Source: Mytilus trossulus (Eukaryota; Mollusca; Bivalvia; Mytilida; Mytilidae). From it: a DNA stretch of 64,000 nucleotides. Positions 19,661 to 32,822 of the stretch are shown here, piece after piece (the stretch's first letter is position 1; each line of letters starts with the position of its first letter). The notes under the pieces were generated by a model. That model worked only from the letters and a program-made list of their open reading frames with translations. It searched no databases and had not been told where the DNA came from. The stretch is from assembly GCF_036588685.1 (NCBI RefSeq), contig NC_086381.1, positions 49,661,431 to 49,725,430 of the forward strand. Reading direction: 5' to 3'. The position numbers and the translations under genes were made by a program.

Positions 19661-22600
19661 ATTAGTTATTCTGCGCACGAACATTGAAAACAAAATTATG
19701 CACAAAAAATGAAAATAGATGTCTCCGTCCGCAGTATATGCCCTCACCCCAGAAGTATTTGGTAATTTTAAAAATTAAAATTGAATAAAACAAAATTTTG
19801 TTTGTTTTTCGTACATATTCTAGTTTATTAACTGAATAACTTTTGTTTAAGTTCAGTAGCTTGTCGTGTTCGTGGTTGAAATATTTTTTCTATAAATGTT
19901 CTTAAAATCTTTTAAAAAATTTCAAAGCAAAAATGTTGAAAACATTCTATCAAGCTTTGTTGTCATGTCATTTTGATTACTGTTTCATACTGAGCAAATT
20001 TTATGCACCAAAGCTTGCTCAAGATATATGCGTTGTTCCGGATGCAAGTTATTTTTCAGGAGTCATTAGGCGCAAGCTTTTACAAGAAAAATACAATGTT
20101 TCAATTGAAAATAACAAAATCGATGCACGGATTAAGTGTGTTTGAAAGAATGATGATGTACGTCTATTATGGATTGACTTCATTAGGGCGACATAAAATG
20201 CAAATTTCGAATTAAGTTACAAGACACGCAGAAGGTATAAAAGACATAAGTTGCAGTAAAAAAACATGATTGATCTTTCTAATATAATGACTGTGAAACC
20301 ATTTCAAATTCTATTGTATATATCGACAGGAAAAGCGTAAAATAAATCCCATTGAAATCTGGTATGTTCTGTCTTCTGATGGTTTAAATGAATGTACATA
20401 TATTGTATGACTGTTGTACATCAGTCGGCAACGTCAAAATCATTGCCATATATTCGTTTTGTTTTTCGACAATTTTATTTTTACATTTATTTTCAATCGG
20501 GGTTTCGCCTCCTGGAATTATAAAATAGTTGGAAACAATTCGGTCTATATATTTGATGAATTTATAGCAATGTCATTCATTAGTTTAAATTTAAATCTGA
20601 ATGAAGAAAACTAGGTGATGTTGTAATTAGTAGTACTCTATTTACATTTTACATTTTACATAAACATAATAATTCATTTTCACTCCCACTTAACAAGTTA
20701 CGGAATAGCAAAATGATCAGGACGACACCATAGTGTCCATGTTACAGTCAGGATCCTACTTCGTCAAAATTATCTCCCCATTACGCCAGTTCATTTTCAC
20801 AATCGTAGAAATGGAAGCCATTGTAGCGATGACGCGCTACGAATTTCGCTCTTGGAAACCGATAAATTTATACACATTGCACCAATACGATCCTTATATG
20901 TCAGTTATATTTTAAAAGACAAATGTATCAACTACCTAATGAGCATCAGTTAATGATCTTGTCTGCATTGATTCAACTTAAAACTATTGTCTGATCGGTT
21001 GTCAGGTGGAATTTTCCAAAAATCATAAACATTTAAAAAAAAATCTAATTAAATATTTCGTGGAAGGGCAGACTAGATTTTTTTAGTGGTTGAAGACTAT
21101 AAACCCTAGTTATCACACACAAAAAATAAGATTTTTTCGAAGATATGCATTTTCATCATCCAACTTGTAAGACTGTCGTCAAGTACTTTCAGTAAAAAAA
21201 TAGCTATTCGAACACACCTTCCCTGTTTTTGTGACTCATTAGATAGTTATTTCACTTGACCCATATATTTCATCTTTTAGTACTGTTATTTTTTTGTGTT
21301 ATAAAGTCAACCTGTAGCTTTAATATATAAAAATGATAGAATCTGAAGCGAGACGATGTATGAAATATTCTTACTTTGGACGATATCAAGACAAAATACT
21401 CAACTCAAACACGCCCTAACATAAAAAGGTGCACTCGATTTTCTCTTTTCGATACAATTGTTACCTATTTTTGGATTTTTTTCTTCAGTCACATAATGGA
21501 AGGGCAGACACGAAAATTACTGAACTAATAGATTGATATGATTTCCGTCCGTGGTAATTTTTTCAAAAAAATCGGAGGTTATGCATTTTTGTCATCCAAC
21601 TTGAAAGATACCCATGTCGTCGACTTGATATCTAATTGTTCTGCTTAACTATGTACCAGATAAATTGAAAACTTATGCAAATTGTGTTTTTGAAATAAAA
21701 CACCTCGTAATTGAGAAGAAAATTGCAGTTTTGTTTGTTTCTATTAACTTTTTAAAAATTTGTTACTATAGTAAACAATACAGTTAACATTTATCGCCTT
21801 CTCTAATAGAGAGCTTCGATTCTTTTGTTCTATTTCAACCTGGTTTCCGACTGGTTACTGGTGCTTTGAACTAACATCTTTTTAATATTTAATCGATATG
21901 TGAAGTTGTGTCTTAATTTAATTTTATTTAAATACATGTACGTTGCTTTTTTGAGTAACCTTAAAGTGATGATGATGCCTGATATCTTCGTCGTTATGTG
22001 ACCAAGCTCTGTACTCGGAGTACAAACTCGCGCTCAAAATACAAAAATGTTCAAAATTCAGACTGCATTTTTATTGCTAAATGCGAGTTAGATTGTCATG
22101 CACGAAATGATTATTACCGCAAGACATGATCTGGTAAGGCAGTACTTGATATATTTGATATTTTCAGTTTTAAAAGCGAGGCGACATATTATTGCCTGTC
22201 TATTGCTGACTTCCGTTTGTGAATTACATTATTCTCTCCTGATGTATTACTTTGTTGGGGTTGCTGTATGAATGACTTCTATATTTCTTTATTGTTAACT
22301 ACTGGTCCTTGTGTTTTTATCTGTTTTTATTTAGTATATTATTGATTTGTTTTACAAAATTATTTCATGTTTTTCTTTTTCCATTACCTTTGATACATCG
22401 TATCTTAACCTACAAATTTTAGTTTTTTAATTTTGTATTTCGCTGAACCCAGTTAAGCAGCAGCTTCTTAGAATTATTCATTGAATTGTTCTGATGATTA
22501 TGTAGGGTGTTCCTAATAACGGGAAGCTGATACGTAGAAAAGATTACTATTTCTTTGAATACTTCTGATCTATTGTAGCTATTTTCGATGATCATTACCA

Positions 22601-24769
22601 TTACTAAGGAAACCATTAACAACAATTAGATGTTGAGTAAAGAGTCTAATTACAGACAATTACAATTTATTTTTCTCATCAGGTTACAAAATAAATTTTC
22701 ATTTCCCGTCAAAACTGTAATTAATGACAATATTTTATATTTTCTGACTTCAAAAAAATATAATCGATGAACAACAAATAATTGAAGTACCTTGATGTAT
22801 GAAAATGATTGTCATATAATGTAGAAATGACAATTTCTAGAGTATCTTATTTTATCGTTATTATTATTAATGCACTTTAACGTCTTTTGTTGTTGTTGTC
22901 ACAGGTTGGTTTTTTTTTGGTCATTTTTGCCAGTCATCTTTATTTGAAATGGTGAATCATTGTTTTAGAAATTTATTAAGATCATATTCCAAAAAACCGT
23001 CATGATGTCTAAATATTTCAACAGACAATGAAAAAGAAGCTATACTTTCGCATGTCTTAATAGTGAACACCAATTTGCACAAATGAAAATACTATATAAA
23101 TAGTAAAGTGTGCTTAACTGCTTAATGGTTAAAATCATCCGCTCGAACATTTTTTATTTTATTATTATTTTTATTTCTAACTTTATAGAATACCTGTATC
23201 ACAGATGACCACGTATCTGTTTCACTTGTCCTAGCTACAATATAATGCGTCTTTGTTTACTCGGTAATGACAACATGGAATACAACTTTATCAACACATT
23301 GTTTCATTGTTTCTTAAGTTGAGTATGAACTGCTTACCCTTTATGAAACATATCAGTGCATCTCAGTTTTGTGGGATGCTTGTTGAGAAAACATCGAAGA
23401 CGTCATAACCCAATCAATCTGATGCAGGTTTTCTAAAACTAAAAATATCGTTATATAACATCTGCGTCACAGATCACCACATACTATGACGTAACGCACG
23501 TTTTTTCTTGTCTTAGCCACAATACCATGCGCGTCCTTTCTCTTTTACTATTGGTGTAGACTACGTCAAGCACGCGTTTCGTTTTAAAAAAAGACTCTTC
23601 AGGGACGCTCGCATAAAAAAGACAATTTGATACACGAATTTGAATACCATACCAGGCGATGAGCATTCTATAGAACTGTATTCGTATGCGCATTCATGTA
23701 TCAGTTCTGCAACAGTCTTTTGAAACCAAAACTTTTGAAATCCTTTATAAAACAGTTTCTACTTTAATCAGACAGAATTTAATTCTATAGGAAAGCATAT
23801 GAAATGTCACGAGTCATTGAAACGTATTATCAAAACAATATTACCCTCCTGTTTCAATAATGTATGATATTGAAAAAACTTATATATGATGAATGAGCAA
23901 TTCTGTATTGTGTACCATAAAGTTTTTTTTAATATTTTCTGTCGTCTTGGTTGTCATAATTTTTTTTATCGACATCTATACATATATTATTGATCTTGAT
24001 TTTCTAATTGTTATATACTGCAGAACAAGTCGGTTCTATATGACGATATTTTATAGTTCTCAGTTGGGTTTGGCTAAAATATTAAATTAAAACTTCTTAT
24101 TTTCAGTGAAGAAAGTTGAACGAAAAGGATGTTAGTTTGAATTAATTTCCTGTAAATTCGACCAGGTAAGAGAATTACTTTAGATTTCTTAGTGCGTTGG
24201 TTTCCTTTTAGGTAACTATTTTGTTCTTGTAGAATTAATCCAACGTGTGTATACTTTGAATATTATCAATAATTCGAAGACAACTAAACAACAACATTGT
24301 GAAATGGGGAAAATTGATGAAATTTAAACACAAGCAAACAAACGTTACTGGTCATGTTACATTACATAAAAAACTTAAAGAATGAGAAATGAAAAAAATG
24401 AAATGAACTCGCATGCTTCGAAGAGGCAGTTGACGATTTTTATTTAGTTTTTTGTATGGTTTCGCATAGAAGTTGCCATCTCATGTATTATCAATGTATT
24501 TTGATTATGATAATCCACATTTTAGCCCGCATGACACACATAACTTAACAAATAACTGTTATCGGGTTCATTCGAGATTTCATGAATGACTGCAATATTG
24601 TTTGTGTTTAGGAATTATTAAAATATTATTAAAAAATGCAGTGCACACTGCAAAACACACGTAGCGTAGTGTGTTACTCAAAAGTATGCACCATATTTTC
24701 AGGTTGTTTCGAATAGACAAAAACAAATATAAGTCATTCCATATAATTTAATTTTGAGTTCCATTTATA

Positions 24770-25159
24770 TGGTATGAAAATCGTTGACGCCGTCACAGTC
24801 ACATGATAAACGGTTTTATCGGACCATAGATGAATTATCACGTTGTGATTGGTTAAACGCCGTCACGTGGTGACCCCCTATGAGACCGTAGGGGGTTAGT
24901 AGGTTTCATAGGGGGTTTATGACGCGTTAATGGCGACGTCATCTATTAAAATGGTGTTGCGTTTCGTTGTTTATTTTTCAACAAAACGCCGCAGAAAAGT
25001 CCAGCGTCCGATAAATTCGTTATACGGTTAACTACTGACCCCCTACGGATCCATATAGGGTGAATACAATTCATAGGGGACTCGGCCTCCGGCCTCACCC
25101 CCTATGGATTTTACTAACCCTTTATGGATCCGTAGGGGGTCAGTAGCGAACCATATAAC
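24770..25159. repeat. GC-rich element with repeated CCCCCTATGGATC inverted motifs
   Basis: Between 24866 and 25145 the motif ACCCCCTA(T/C)(G)GA occurs in both orientations at least seven times, including GTAGGGGGTTAG, CATAGGGGGTTT, ACCCCCTACGGATCC, CACCCCCTATGGATT and TCCGTAGGGGGTCAG. The core 24950-25010 (CAACAAAACGCCGC...) is unlike the surroundings in CpG content. Several cross-pairing hairpins are possible. It is probably a MITE-like unit, but no exact target duplication was identified. Confidence 0.45.
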
Positions 25160-28100
25160 TTATAATATGTTTTTGGTGGACGACTTACCAATTGCGTCAC
25201 ATGATAAAATTAAGTCTATGATCTGATATACAAAAACTTTCATCCAATCAGAAGGCGTGTTACATAAAAAAAATATATGGTATTTACATGATTGTGTTAG
25301 GCTTAAACCATTGAAATTATTTTTTCTATTTAGACTTTTCTCTATTTTGACATTATGACATACCGGAGGTTTTATAGCTTTAAAATATTTATGCGATATG
25401 AGCCATAATACCTCATACTGAAGGTTGTACAGTGCTTGTCCTATATAATTGACCGTGTCTTCGTCCTTTTGTCTATCATGGTGGATAATCTTCTCATTGG
25501 CAAACTCCACTTCTTAAATTATTATTTCTATATATTAAATTATACTAAATGATCTATAACAGTCAACGGCAGAAATGCAAGAAAGATTTGTAAATTATAT
25601 TTTAGTTTAAGTGTAATAGTAGTAATACATATAATTAATAAAGTTAAATGTTCGAATTGCAACGTATCGTTTATATAATGAAAACACTGAACCACTGGCT
25701 CCTGTTCGGATGGTATATACACAGCCAGTGTTGCATAGGTACTATGCCTGTACCAAAAAACTGTAGCACTGAAAATCTACTTTTGAAATTCAGTTCTATT
25801 TTGTTACTCTAAAATTATTGTGATATTTAGGTACCTGTATTTTACACTACTTGATTTGTACTTGAAAATTTAAGTACTACATATTTTTGGTTACAACGTT
25901 ACATTTTCAGCATTCTGATAGTATGTCTATTTCAAATCTCTTAAAATTGTGATTCTCAAACATGGAATATTGCGTGAGCATTGAAATCTGAGCCATACGT
26001 TGTTGCATTGCTTACACTTTAAAAAGTCACTACCAATTGTTGTAGCAAGCCAAAATGGATAATCTTTTATTTCCTGTCTCCAAACATACCTGTGACGATC
26101 CTCCATATTCTTGCATATTTTTTATGAACATGAAGAAAATTTGATTAGGCATCGTTAAAGTCCTGATTATTTAAAATATAGTGAATAAAAAAAATTCAAA
26201 ATATGAAATGATTTAACGACCTTCCTTCTTTTAATCTGCCAAAAAGGCAGAAGACAACGATAGTATTTATATTGACTTTATTTAATCCCGTGCATAAATG
26301 TTTTTTTGAGTACCCTTCGTTCTGTAAGCTCTAGACCAAAAGATTACTATTTCATGCTGGAATATATCTTATTTGGAGAATCGATATCAGATTTTATGAC
26401 AGGTGTGACATATTCTATTTATTGATTTTACATTCAAACGGAAATCATTTCACAAACATTACTAATGATGGCCTCAGGTCACCAGATCGCAGGAAACAAT
26501 ATTGTCATTACAGAAATAATACATCTTAATTGAATCTCTGATCGGATAAAGTTACACTAATCAATAGTTGATGAAGAGGATAATTGTTTCTATATAAATC
26601 TGGATACATGGAATTTTAGAATCAGGTATTGAATTTGTATTTATTATTTGACTTTTTAATTAATTGCTACTTAAACAGTAAATTGAAGCGTTTATTACAA
26701 ATTGACATTTAACATCATAAAGTCTAGTGTTACATGTGTGTAAGGTATTTCATTGTGTTTGTGTTTGGGTTGTATTCTGACAAATGTATGTAGCATATAG
26801 TTACAATGTGTTCCGTCTTATTCTCGTATGTGTTATAAGTCGGGTTTTTTTTTCGCTTTCGGCCAGTGTTTTTATTTAAACTGGTATAAATTCATTATAT
26901 CATCATTTGCCCTATTTAACTTCAATTACAAATCAGGGACGGGTCCAGAATTTTTCAAAAGGTACATGTAGGCTGTTATTTCCAATGATAGACTTAGATA
27001 TAGCGAATGCAAAGCGAGGCTAAAATGTTTTCGATAATTTTATACTAAAATATATAAATGTATATAACAATATGGAACCGATCCATGTACATGTAATTGT
27101 AATTATGTTAAGTTAGCATTCTTCTAACGAGGATGATTGAGTTTTTCATCAAATTACTCAGTTTTAATAGCGTATCTGCTGCATTGCATTCCTATGACAA
27201 CTCTAAAATATAGGCGTCTAGCCATTTACTATAAAGCGATAATGTGCGAGTAACAGATACTCTATTATAAAATCGTAACACACAGATACTGCAAATCTTT
27301 TGAAAGTGTAAACCAACCAACAAACATTAAGTATATATCCACCTATTTGAATAACAACCTTATGAAAACATGGCAGCATCCATGACACAACTTGCAAATT
27401 TGAGTCTTAAGAAAAAAGAAGGGGGTCGGATATCGAAACAGAGAAGTTAAAAAACTCTTCAGTGATTGTAGTGCTAAATTTTAATGTTATTGTGATATTT
27501 TGTTTTTTATTGCAGATATAGTTGTCTCATTTATACTTATTCACACTTGTTCTTGGGTAGGAGAAAATAAGATTTAACTTATCACTCTAAATTTAGATAT
27601 TTTTTCCTTTGTTGAAAACCAATTTTGACCTGTATGAATTATATTCTTTGAATTTTCTTTCGTTTATTTGCTGTCACGTTGTCATATAAATTAAATTGTT
27701 CACTATGCCATTCAATATATATAACAGCTTTGTTTGGAACAGCATTTACCAGGTTCTGTGCCCTAGAGATTTTTTTTTTAAATGTTTCGATAGAATCAAA
27801 ATATATTTTTTATTATCAATATCATACAGAAAATTATCATGATAATGTAATATAATCTATCGTGTTAACATACACCGTCGGGAAATACATTGTATCTAGT
27901 TCAAACGATGACATTAATTATGCTTTTATTATTGAACAGAAAAATCAAACTACTTTAGTCAGAATATAAAGTACTGGTAATATTCTTAATAACATCAATA
28001 CCAGCCACTGTTATTATCCAACAATGCTTAATATGTTCGTGTACAAATTTGATATCTGTATAACTTTGCGTTAATTACAATATATGTGATTCGAATATTG

Positions 28101-29784
28101 CTCAATCCTTTCACCATTGTCCCAGAAAATTTCAAGGTTACTCTTTCCGAAACATGTTTAACCCCGCCATATTCTTTGCTGTTCTGTCTCGTGCAAAAGA
28201 CCAAGTAATCAAGTGGTAAGCATTGATTACCGTCTGTTATATGCTTAATTCAATTTGGTATCCTAAACAAGACCCTTTTAAGTTTACAATATGGTAGGGA
28301 CTTTGTAAATACTGCTTAAAAGTATAAGGTGACCAGTAGCTTGTTAAAATTGTACTTGTCTTTTAGTCTAAGGACAACCATACTACGTCTCTTTATTTTG
28401 AAATATGTTTTTTGCACATGTACACAAGCAGTACTCCTGATGTAATACACCAATGTACACAATCATTGTTTTAATTCAGGAGTACCTTAAAGGCTTTGGA
28501 GAATCAGTCTATGGCCACTTCACACACTTTTGAAATATTAACTTTTAATAATTTTAAAAAAAATATTCATACGTCATACAGGTATTAATACAAATCATAT
28601 TTTGACGAGTAATTCTTTGATATTAGCAATAACTATTAATTTTAAAATAAAAATCTGATAATAAAAATTCCATGGACGATCCATGTAACAACTTGTACAA
28701 TAAGCACACAAAAGGACATGTGCATTGTTTTTCATGTTTCATCGTAGATATATATATATGAACATGTACAATGTATTATGTGTTAAGAATTTTCTTAATA
28801 ATAAAACTTAAATATTTTTATACTGCTGATTTGAATGCCCAGTTTGAACGGTACATGACTGTAAAAGAACCTGCAACAACTATGCGTTGGGTTTGCAGTT
28901 ATCCTTTTGCAAGTCCATCATTCCATAATTTGTTATGCTGTAGATTTTGTTCGATAGATAAAAGAAAAATTACTGCTGAGTATATAGGACAACTTAAAGC
29001 TGATTTTTCCTAATTTTCTGAATGGTTTCATATCGTGATATAATCAATGCTATTTCTGTCTTTAATGCAAATTGATGCAACGCAATAAGATATGTTTGAT
29101 ACTATACAGATTAATCCCTTTTATTCCGACATCCTGAATACCGTTACTTATACTAAGGACATAATTTAAAGCAAGACATACATGTAGCGCATTGTAATTT
29201 ATAACTTAAAGTAAAAAGTTTGGGACAAAGTTTTTAAAGATGTCATAGTTACAACAGTTAATATGGTGAAAGTATAATGAATACACAAGGGCTTAAACAT
29301 ATTTATTATTTGATAAGGTCCAGATTTCAAGGAAACTGAAACATTTTTCTTATTTTTGAATTTCTTATTTGTAAAATATTTATTCAAATATGACGAGCTT
29401 CTTTCGCTTTTTGAATAAACCCATGCTTTAAATCCAACAAAATATGTTATACAGGGAGGGAAGTTGTGAATAGACCGATCTTATAAGAGAAACGGGAATA
29501 CTGGACATTCTAGAACAAACATACATGTACTTCTTTTAAACTGAGTTTTATTGTGTGTATATCGTGTTTGTCTTTTTTCTACATTAGCTAGAGATACATG
29601 TATAGGGTGAGGATTGAGATCTCACTAAGCATGCTTAACTTCACTGCATTTTGCGTCTGTCCTAAGTCATGAGCATTTGGCCTTTGTTAGTCTTGTATGC
29701 TTTTTTTTTTTTAAATTTTAGTTCATTTATATGTTTTGGAGTTTTAATAGTAAGACGTCTTTTTCACTGAAAATTACACAATTT

Positions 29785-29915
29785 TATTTATGGCCAGCTG
29801 AGGTCCACTTCCGGGTACGGGATTTTCTCTCTGCAATGAAGACCCATTAGTCGCCTTCGGTTGTTATCTGCTCTTTGGTCGGGTTGTTGTCTCTTTGACA
29901 TATTCCTCATTTCTA
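29785..29915 (-). repeat. Dispersed repeat (GGGAATGTGTCAAAGAGACA family)
   Basis: Plus strand shows CGGGATTTTCTCTCTGCAAT, then GGTCGGGTTGTTGTCTCTTT: the reverse complement of the 30040-30250 copy, which lies only ~130 bp away in the opposite orientation. Confidence 0.65.
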
Positions 29916-30039
29916 ATCTTAATTTTATGCGTAATTTTCTGGAGTCGTGACAACAAAGATGAAGATTATTTATTTTATAAAATGTGCATTATAAAACACA
30001 ATTGTTGTACAAATGAATACAGAATGACGGATGTGTAAA

Positions 30040-30250
30040 ATTGAGAATGGAAATGGGGAATGTGTCAAAGAGACAACAACCCGACCATAGAAAAAAACAA
30101 CAGCAGAAGGTCACCAACAGGTCTTCAATGTAGCGAGAAATTCCCGCACCCGGAGGTGTCCTTCAGCTGCATGGCCCCTAAGCAAATACTAGTTCAGTGA
30201 TAATAAACGCCATACTAAACTCCAAAGCGTGTAAACACACCAATGAAACA
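30040..30250 (+). repeat. Dispersed repeat (GGGAATGTGTCAAAGAGACA family)
   Basis: Longest copy here: GAGAATGGAAATGGGGAATG, then ACAACAACCCGACC, then GCGAGAAATTCCCGCACCCG and TTCAGTGATAATAAACGCCA. 35677-35850 matches it over nearly its whole length. Confidence 0.7.
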
Positions 30251-31561
30251 GCAACCCGACGACACATCAAGGTAAAATACATACATCGGGTTTTATTTAG
30301 TAAAACAAGGAATTATAAATCTATAGCCATGAATGATATACATAATGTCGTCAATACCATTTAGAAAATAATTACAAAGTCAACAGTTCTTTCATGTTAA
30401 ACGTATGCCTTCGGGATGTGCATTTTAATCTAGTGCCAACCATGACGTTTATTTAAATATTATGGTTTGATGAACTGAGAAATAAAATTTCTGTTAGTGG
30501 AATATTAATAATTTATCTCAATACGATCAATATCATACAGAGCGTATTCTAAGACTTCGAAATTCCGAACAAAGTTGAAACAGATGATGGTTTTGTACAT
30601 GTTTATCTGGCTAAATGTAATAAACGCAATTGCGACCAATTCATAGACTAGAAGCTGATTACAATAAAGATACCTACATAGCCTGGGTCCTGGCTAATCT
30701 TGTCACTATATTCGGTGCTATTTGAATAATGCAGAAAAAATATCTCGAGAACTAAGCATTGATCGACAAACTAAAACTGCTATAAAGTGCAGAAATTCTC
30801 CCACTTGACAGTTACCAATAGCGTAAAAATGTCAAAACTCAAAAGGAACCTGGTGTTTTCATTATTTCTTAATATAGATTTAACTTTTGTAAAAATACGT
30901 TGTAGCTACATGCCTACATGTAAATGTTCAGGTGTTTCCAAGTATTGAGACTAGACGGAACAAGGAAACATATATTAATTTATTTCCACCAAACAAATCT
31001 TACAATTTAAAAAAGAACAATCAACATAGTTTTGTTTCTATTGTATTAAAGCACTTGAATTTTGTAGGCGAAACGTTTCCTTGTTTCCCTGTTTCTAGGC
31101 TACTACGTATTCAAAGTTAGTTTAAATTATGCCTATAAGAAAACAAACAATACTGTCTGTGTGTCATACCTCTACATCCAATATAATATATAAACCTGAC
31201 CTTTCTACTGAAAAGTTATGTATTAATTTTTAATCTTATTAAACCAAATGGTTATTGTTGCTATGCAATCTCTCAGTGAGTGTTTCAATTGTGTTTGACA
31301 AAATCAAGTTTTTTGTTCGGGTCAATAATCCTTGTTTTGAAAATACTTGGAAATCCCCGACCCACAAACGTGTTTTTATTTTTTTATTTTGTAGGTTATT
31401 ATTTCATGAAATCTAACTAAACATCAATTACACGTTATACTTTTCATCCTAACCAAAATTCATTCAAGTCGACATCAATGGCGAACTGCGACTTGATATA
31501 AGGTATACACGGCGAGTTTCAATGTCAAAAGCAATATGTAAACCAATTTACTTATATTTAA

Positions 31562-31880
31562 TTATTATGCCCCACCTACGATAGTAGAGGGGCATTATGT
31601 TTTCTGGTCTGTGCGTCCGTTCGTCCGTCTGTTCGTTTGTCCGTCTGTTCGTTCGTCAGTCTGTCCAGCTTCAGGTTAAAGTTTTTGGTCAAGGTAGTTT
31701 TTGATGAAGTTGAAGTCCAATCGACTTCAAACTTAGTACTCATTTTCCCTATGATATGATCTTTCTAATTTTAATGCCAAATTAGAGATTTTACCCCTAT
31801 TTCACGGTCCACTGAACATAGAAAATGATAATGCGAGTGGGGCATTCGTGTTCTGAGAAACATTCTTGTTTTCATTCTAT
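31562..31880 (+). repeat. Dispersed repeat with GTCCGTTCGTTCG block, full copy
   Basis: Starts with a small palindrome, ATGCCCC...GGGGCAT (31567-31595), continues with the CCGT/TCGT microsatellite (31615-31665), then GTTTTTGGTCAAGGTAGTTT, and ends GAGTGGGGCATTCGTGTTCT. Copy with internal deletion at 14186-14410. The microsatellite core suggests a pearl/Helentron-like non-autonomous element. Confidence 0.7.
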
Positions 31881-32499
31881 TTTGATTTGAAGTGGTCTCA
31901 TGTGTACGTTTATGCAATATTTTGAATTTTATAAAACAAATGAATTTCCATTAGCTTTTGGTGCATATCTTGTAAGTGCAACTTGAAATCAGATTCTCTT
32001 CCTCTTCAATGCAAACACAAGTTTGTACAGTATATTATTACATGCATAATTAGACTTTTAAAATTAGAAGTTATGTTTAATTTATTTGAAATATTATCTT
32101 TCGATACAAAAAATTATAATTTCATTGTTGTTTCTGTGTCTAATAACTGACATACGAGTATCAAAAAAAGAATACATGCTCTGTTGAATAACAATGTTAA
32201 TCCGTACGGATATCTAAAACGAACTCCATTTCGTTCGATTGCAATTGGTTTGGATTACCATTTGTTTTATTCATAAGTGAGATTATAATGTTCAAAACGT
32301 GCACAAGCATTTTGAACCCGAATTATAGATTTGACTTTAATATATTAATAGTAGCTTATTGTAATATGAGTATTATGAATTTAACTTCATGTAATTTGAC
32401 CGATCATAAATACTTTGAAAGAAATTATGCCAATAGAGAGTAGGTCAGGGGTCATAGCTGAGGAATTACGTAATTCAAGCTTTTACATACAAAAATAGG

Positions 32500-32650
32500 T
32501 TCAATCCACCATTTTCTTCATTTCAAAATGCCTGTACAAGTCAAGAATATGACAGTTGTTGTCCATTCGTTTGATGTGTTTTGTCATTTGATTTTGCCAT
32601 TTGATTAGAGACTTTACGATTGATTGTTCCTCGGGGTTCGTTTTTTTGTG
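32500..32650 (+). repeat. Dispersed repeat (GAATATGACAGTTGTT family)
   Basis: Contains CACCATTTTCTTCATTT, GAATATGACAGTTGTTGTCC and GATTTTGCCATTTGATTAGA, matching 19300-19420. Confidence 0.6.
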
Positions 32651-32713
32651 ATTTTACTTAATGCAACTTTTCTTGAACTAGTAAAGGCATGCCCCTCCCC
32701 AACAAACAAATCA

Positions 32714-32822
32714 GCTCCAGTGGCGGATCCAGGGGTCCGGTTGGTTGGAACATCCCCTTTTTTTTGGACGATCAATGCATTTGAACGGGAGTATTTTTTT
32801 GGAAATAGCTGGATCCGCCCTC
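32714..32822. mobile_element. Short MITE-like unit with GGCGGATCCAG termini
   Basis: CCAGTGGCGGATCCAGGGG at the left faces AGCTGGATCCGCCC at the right, giving imperfect inverted ends around ~110 bp. No target duplication was identified. Confidence 0.4.

Larger units (their letters stand above)
16646..24769. other. Gene-free A+T-rich stretch with scattered repeats
   Basis: No exon with splice sites and family similarity was found. Repeats noted are the SINE-like unit at 18395-18515 (-) and the composite repeat at 19140-19660. Open frames at 19419-19661, 19933-20145, 20733-20915, 22625-22419 and 23693-23484 look random or repeat-derived. The 20733-20915 patch is slightly GC-richer but matches nothing I know. 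Confidence 0.5.

Noticed and set aside
25160..25510. 116-codon minus-strand open frame
   Set aside because: No domain, no signal peptide, poor coding character; overlaps the edge of a repeat.
28771..29013. 80-codon plus-strand open frame with Cys-rich middle
   Set aside because: Looks somewhat protein-like but no splice sites, no family match and it begins in a TA-rich run; not enough to call a gene.
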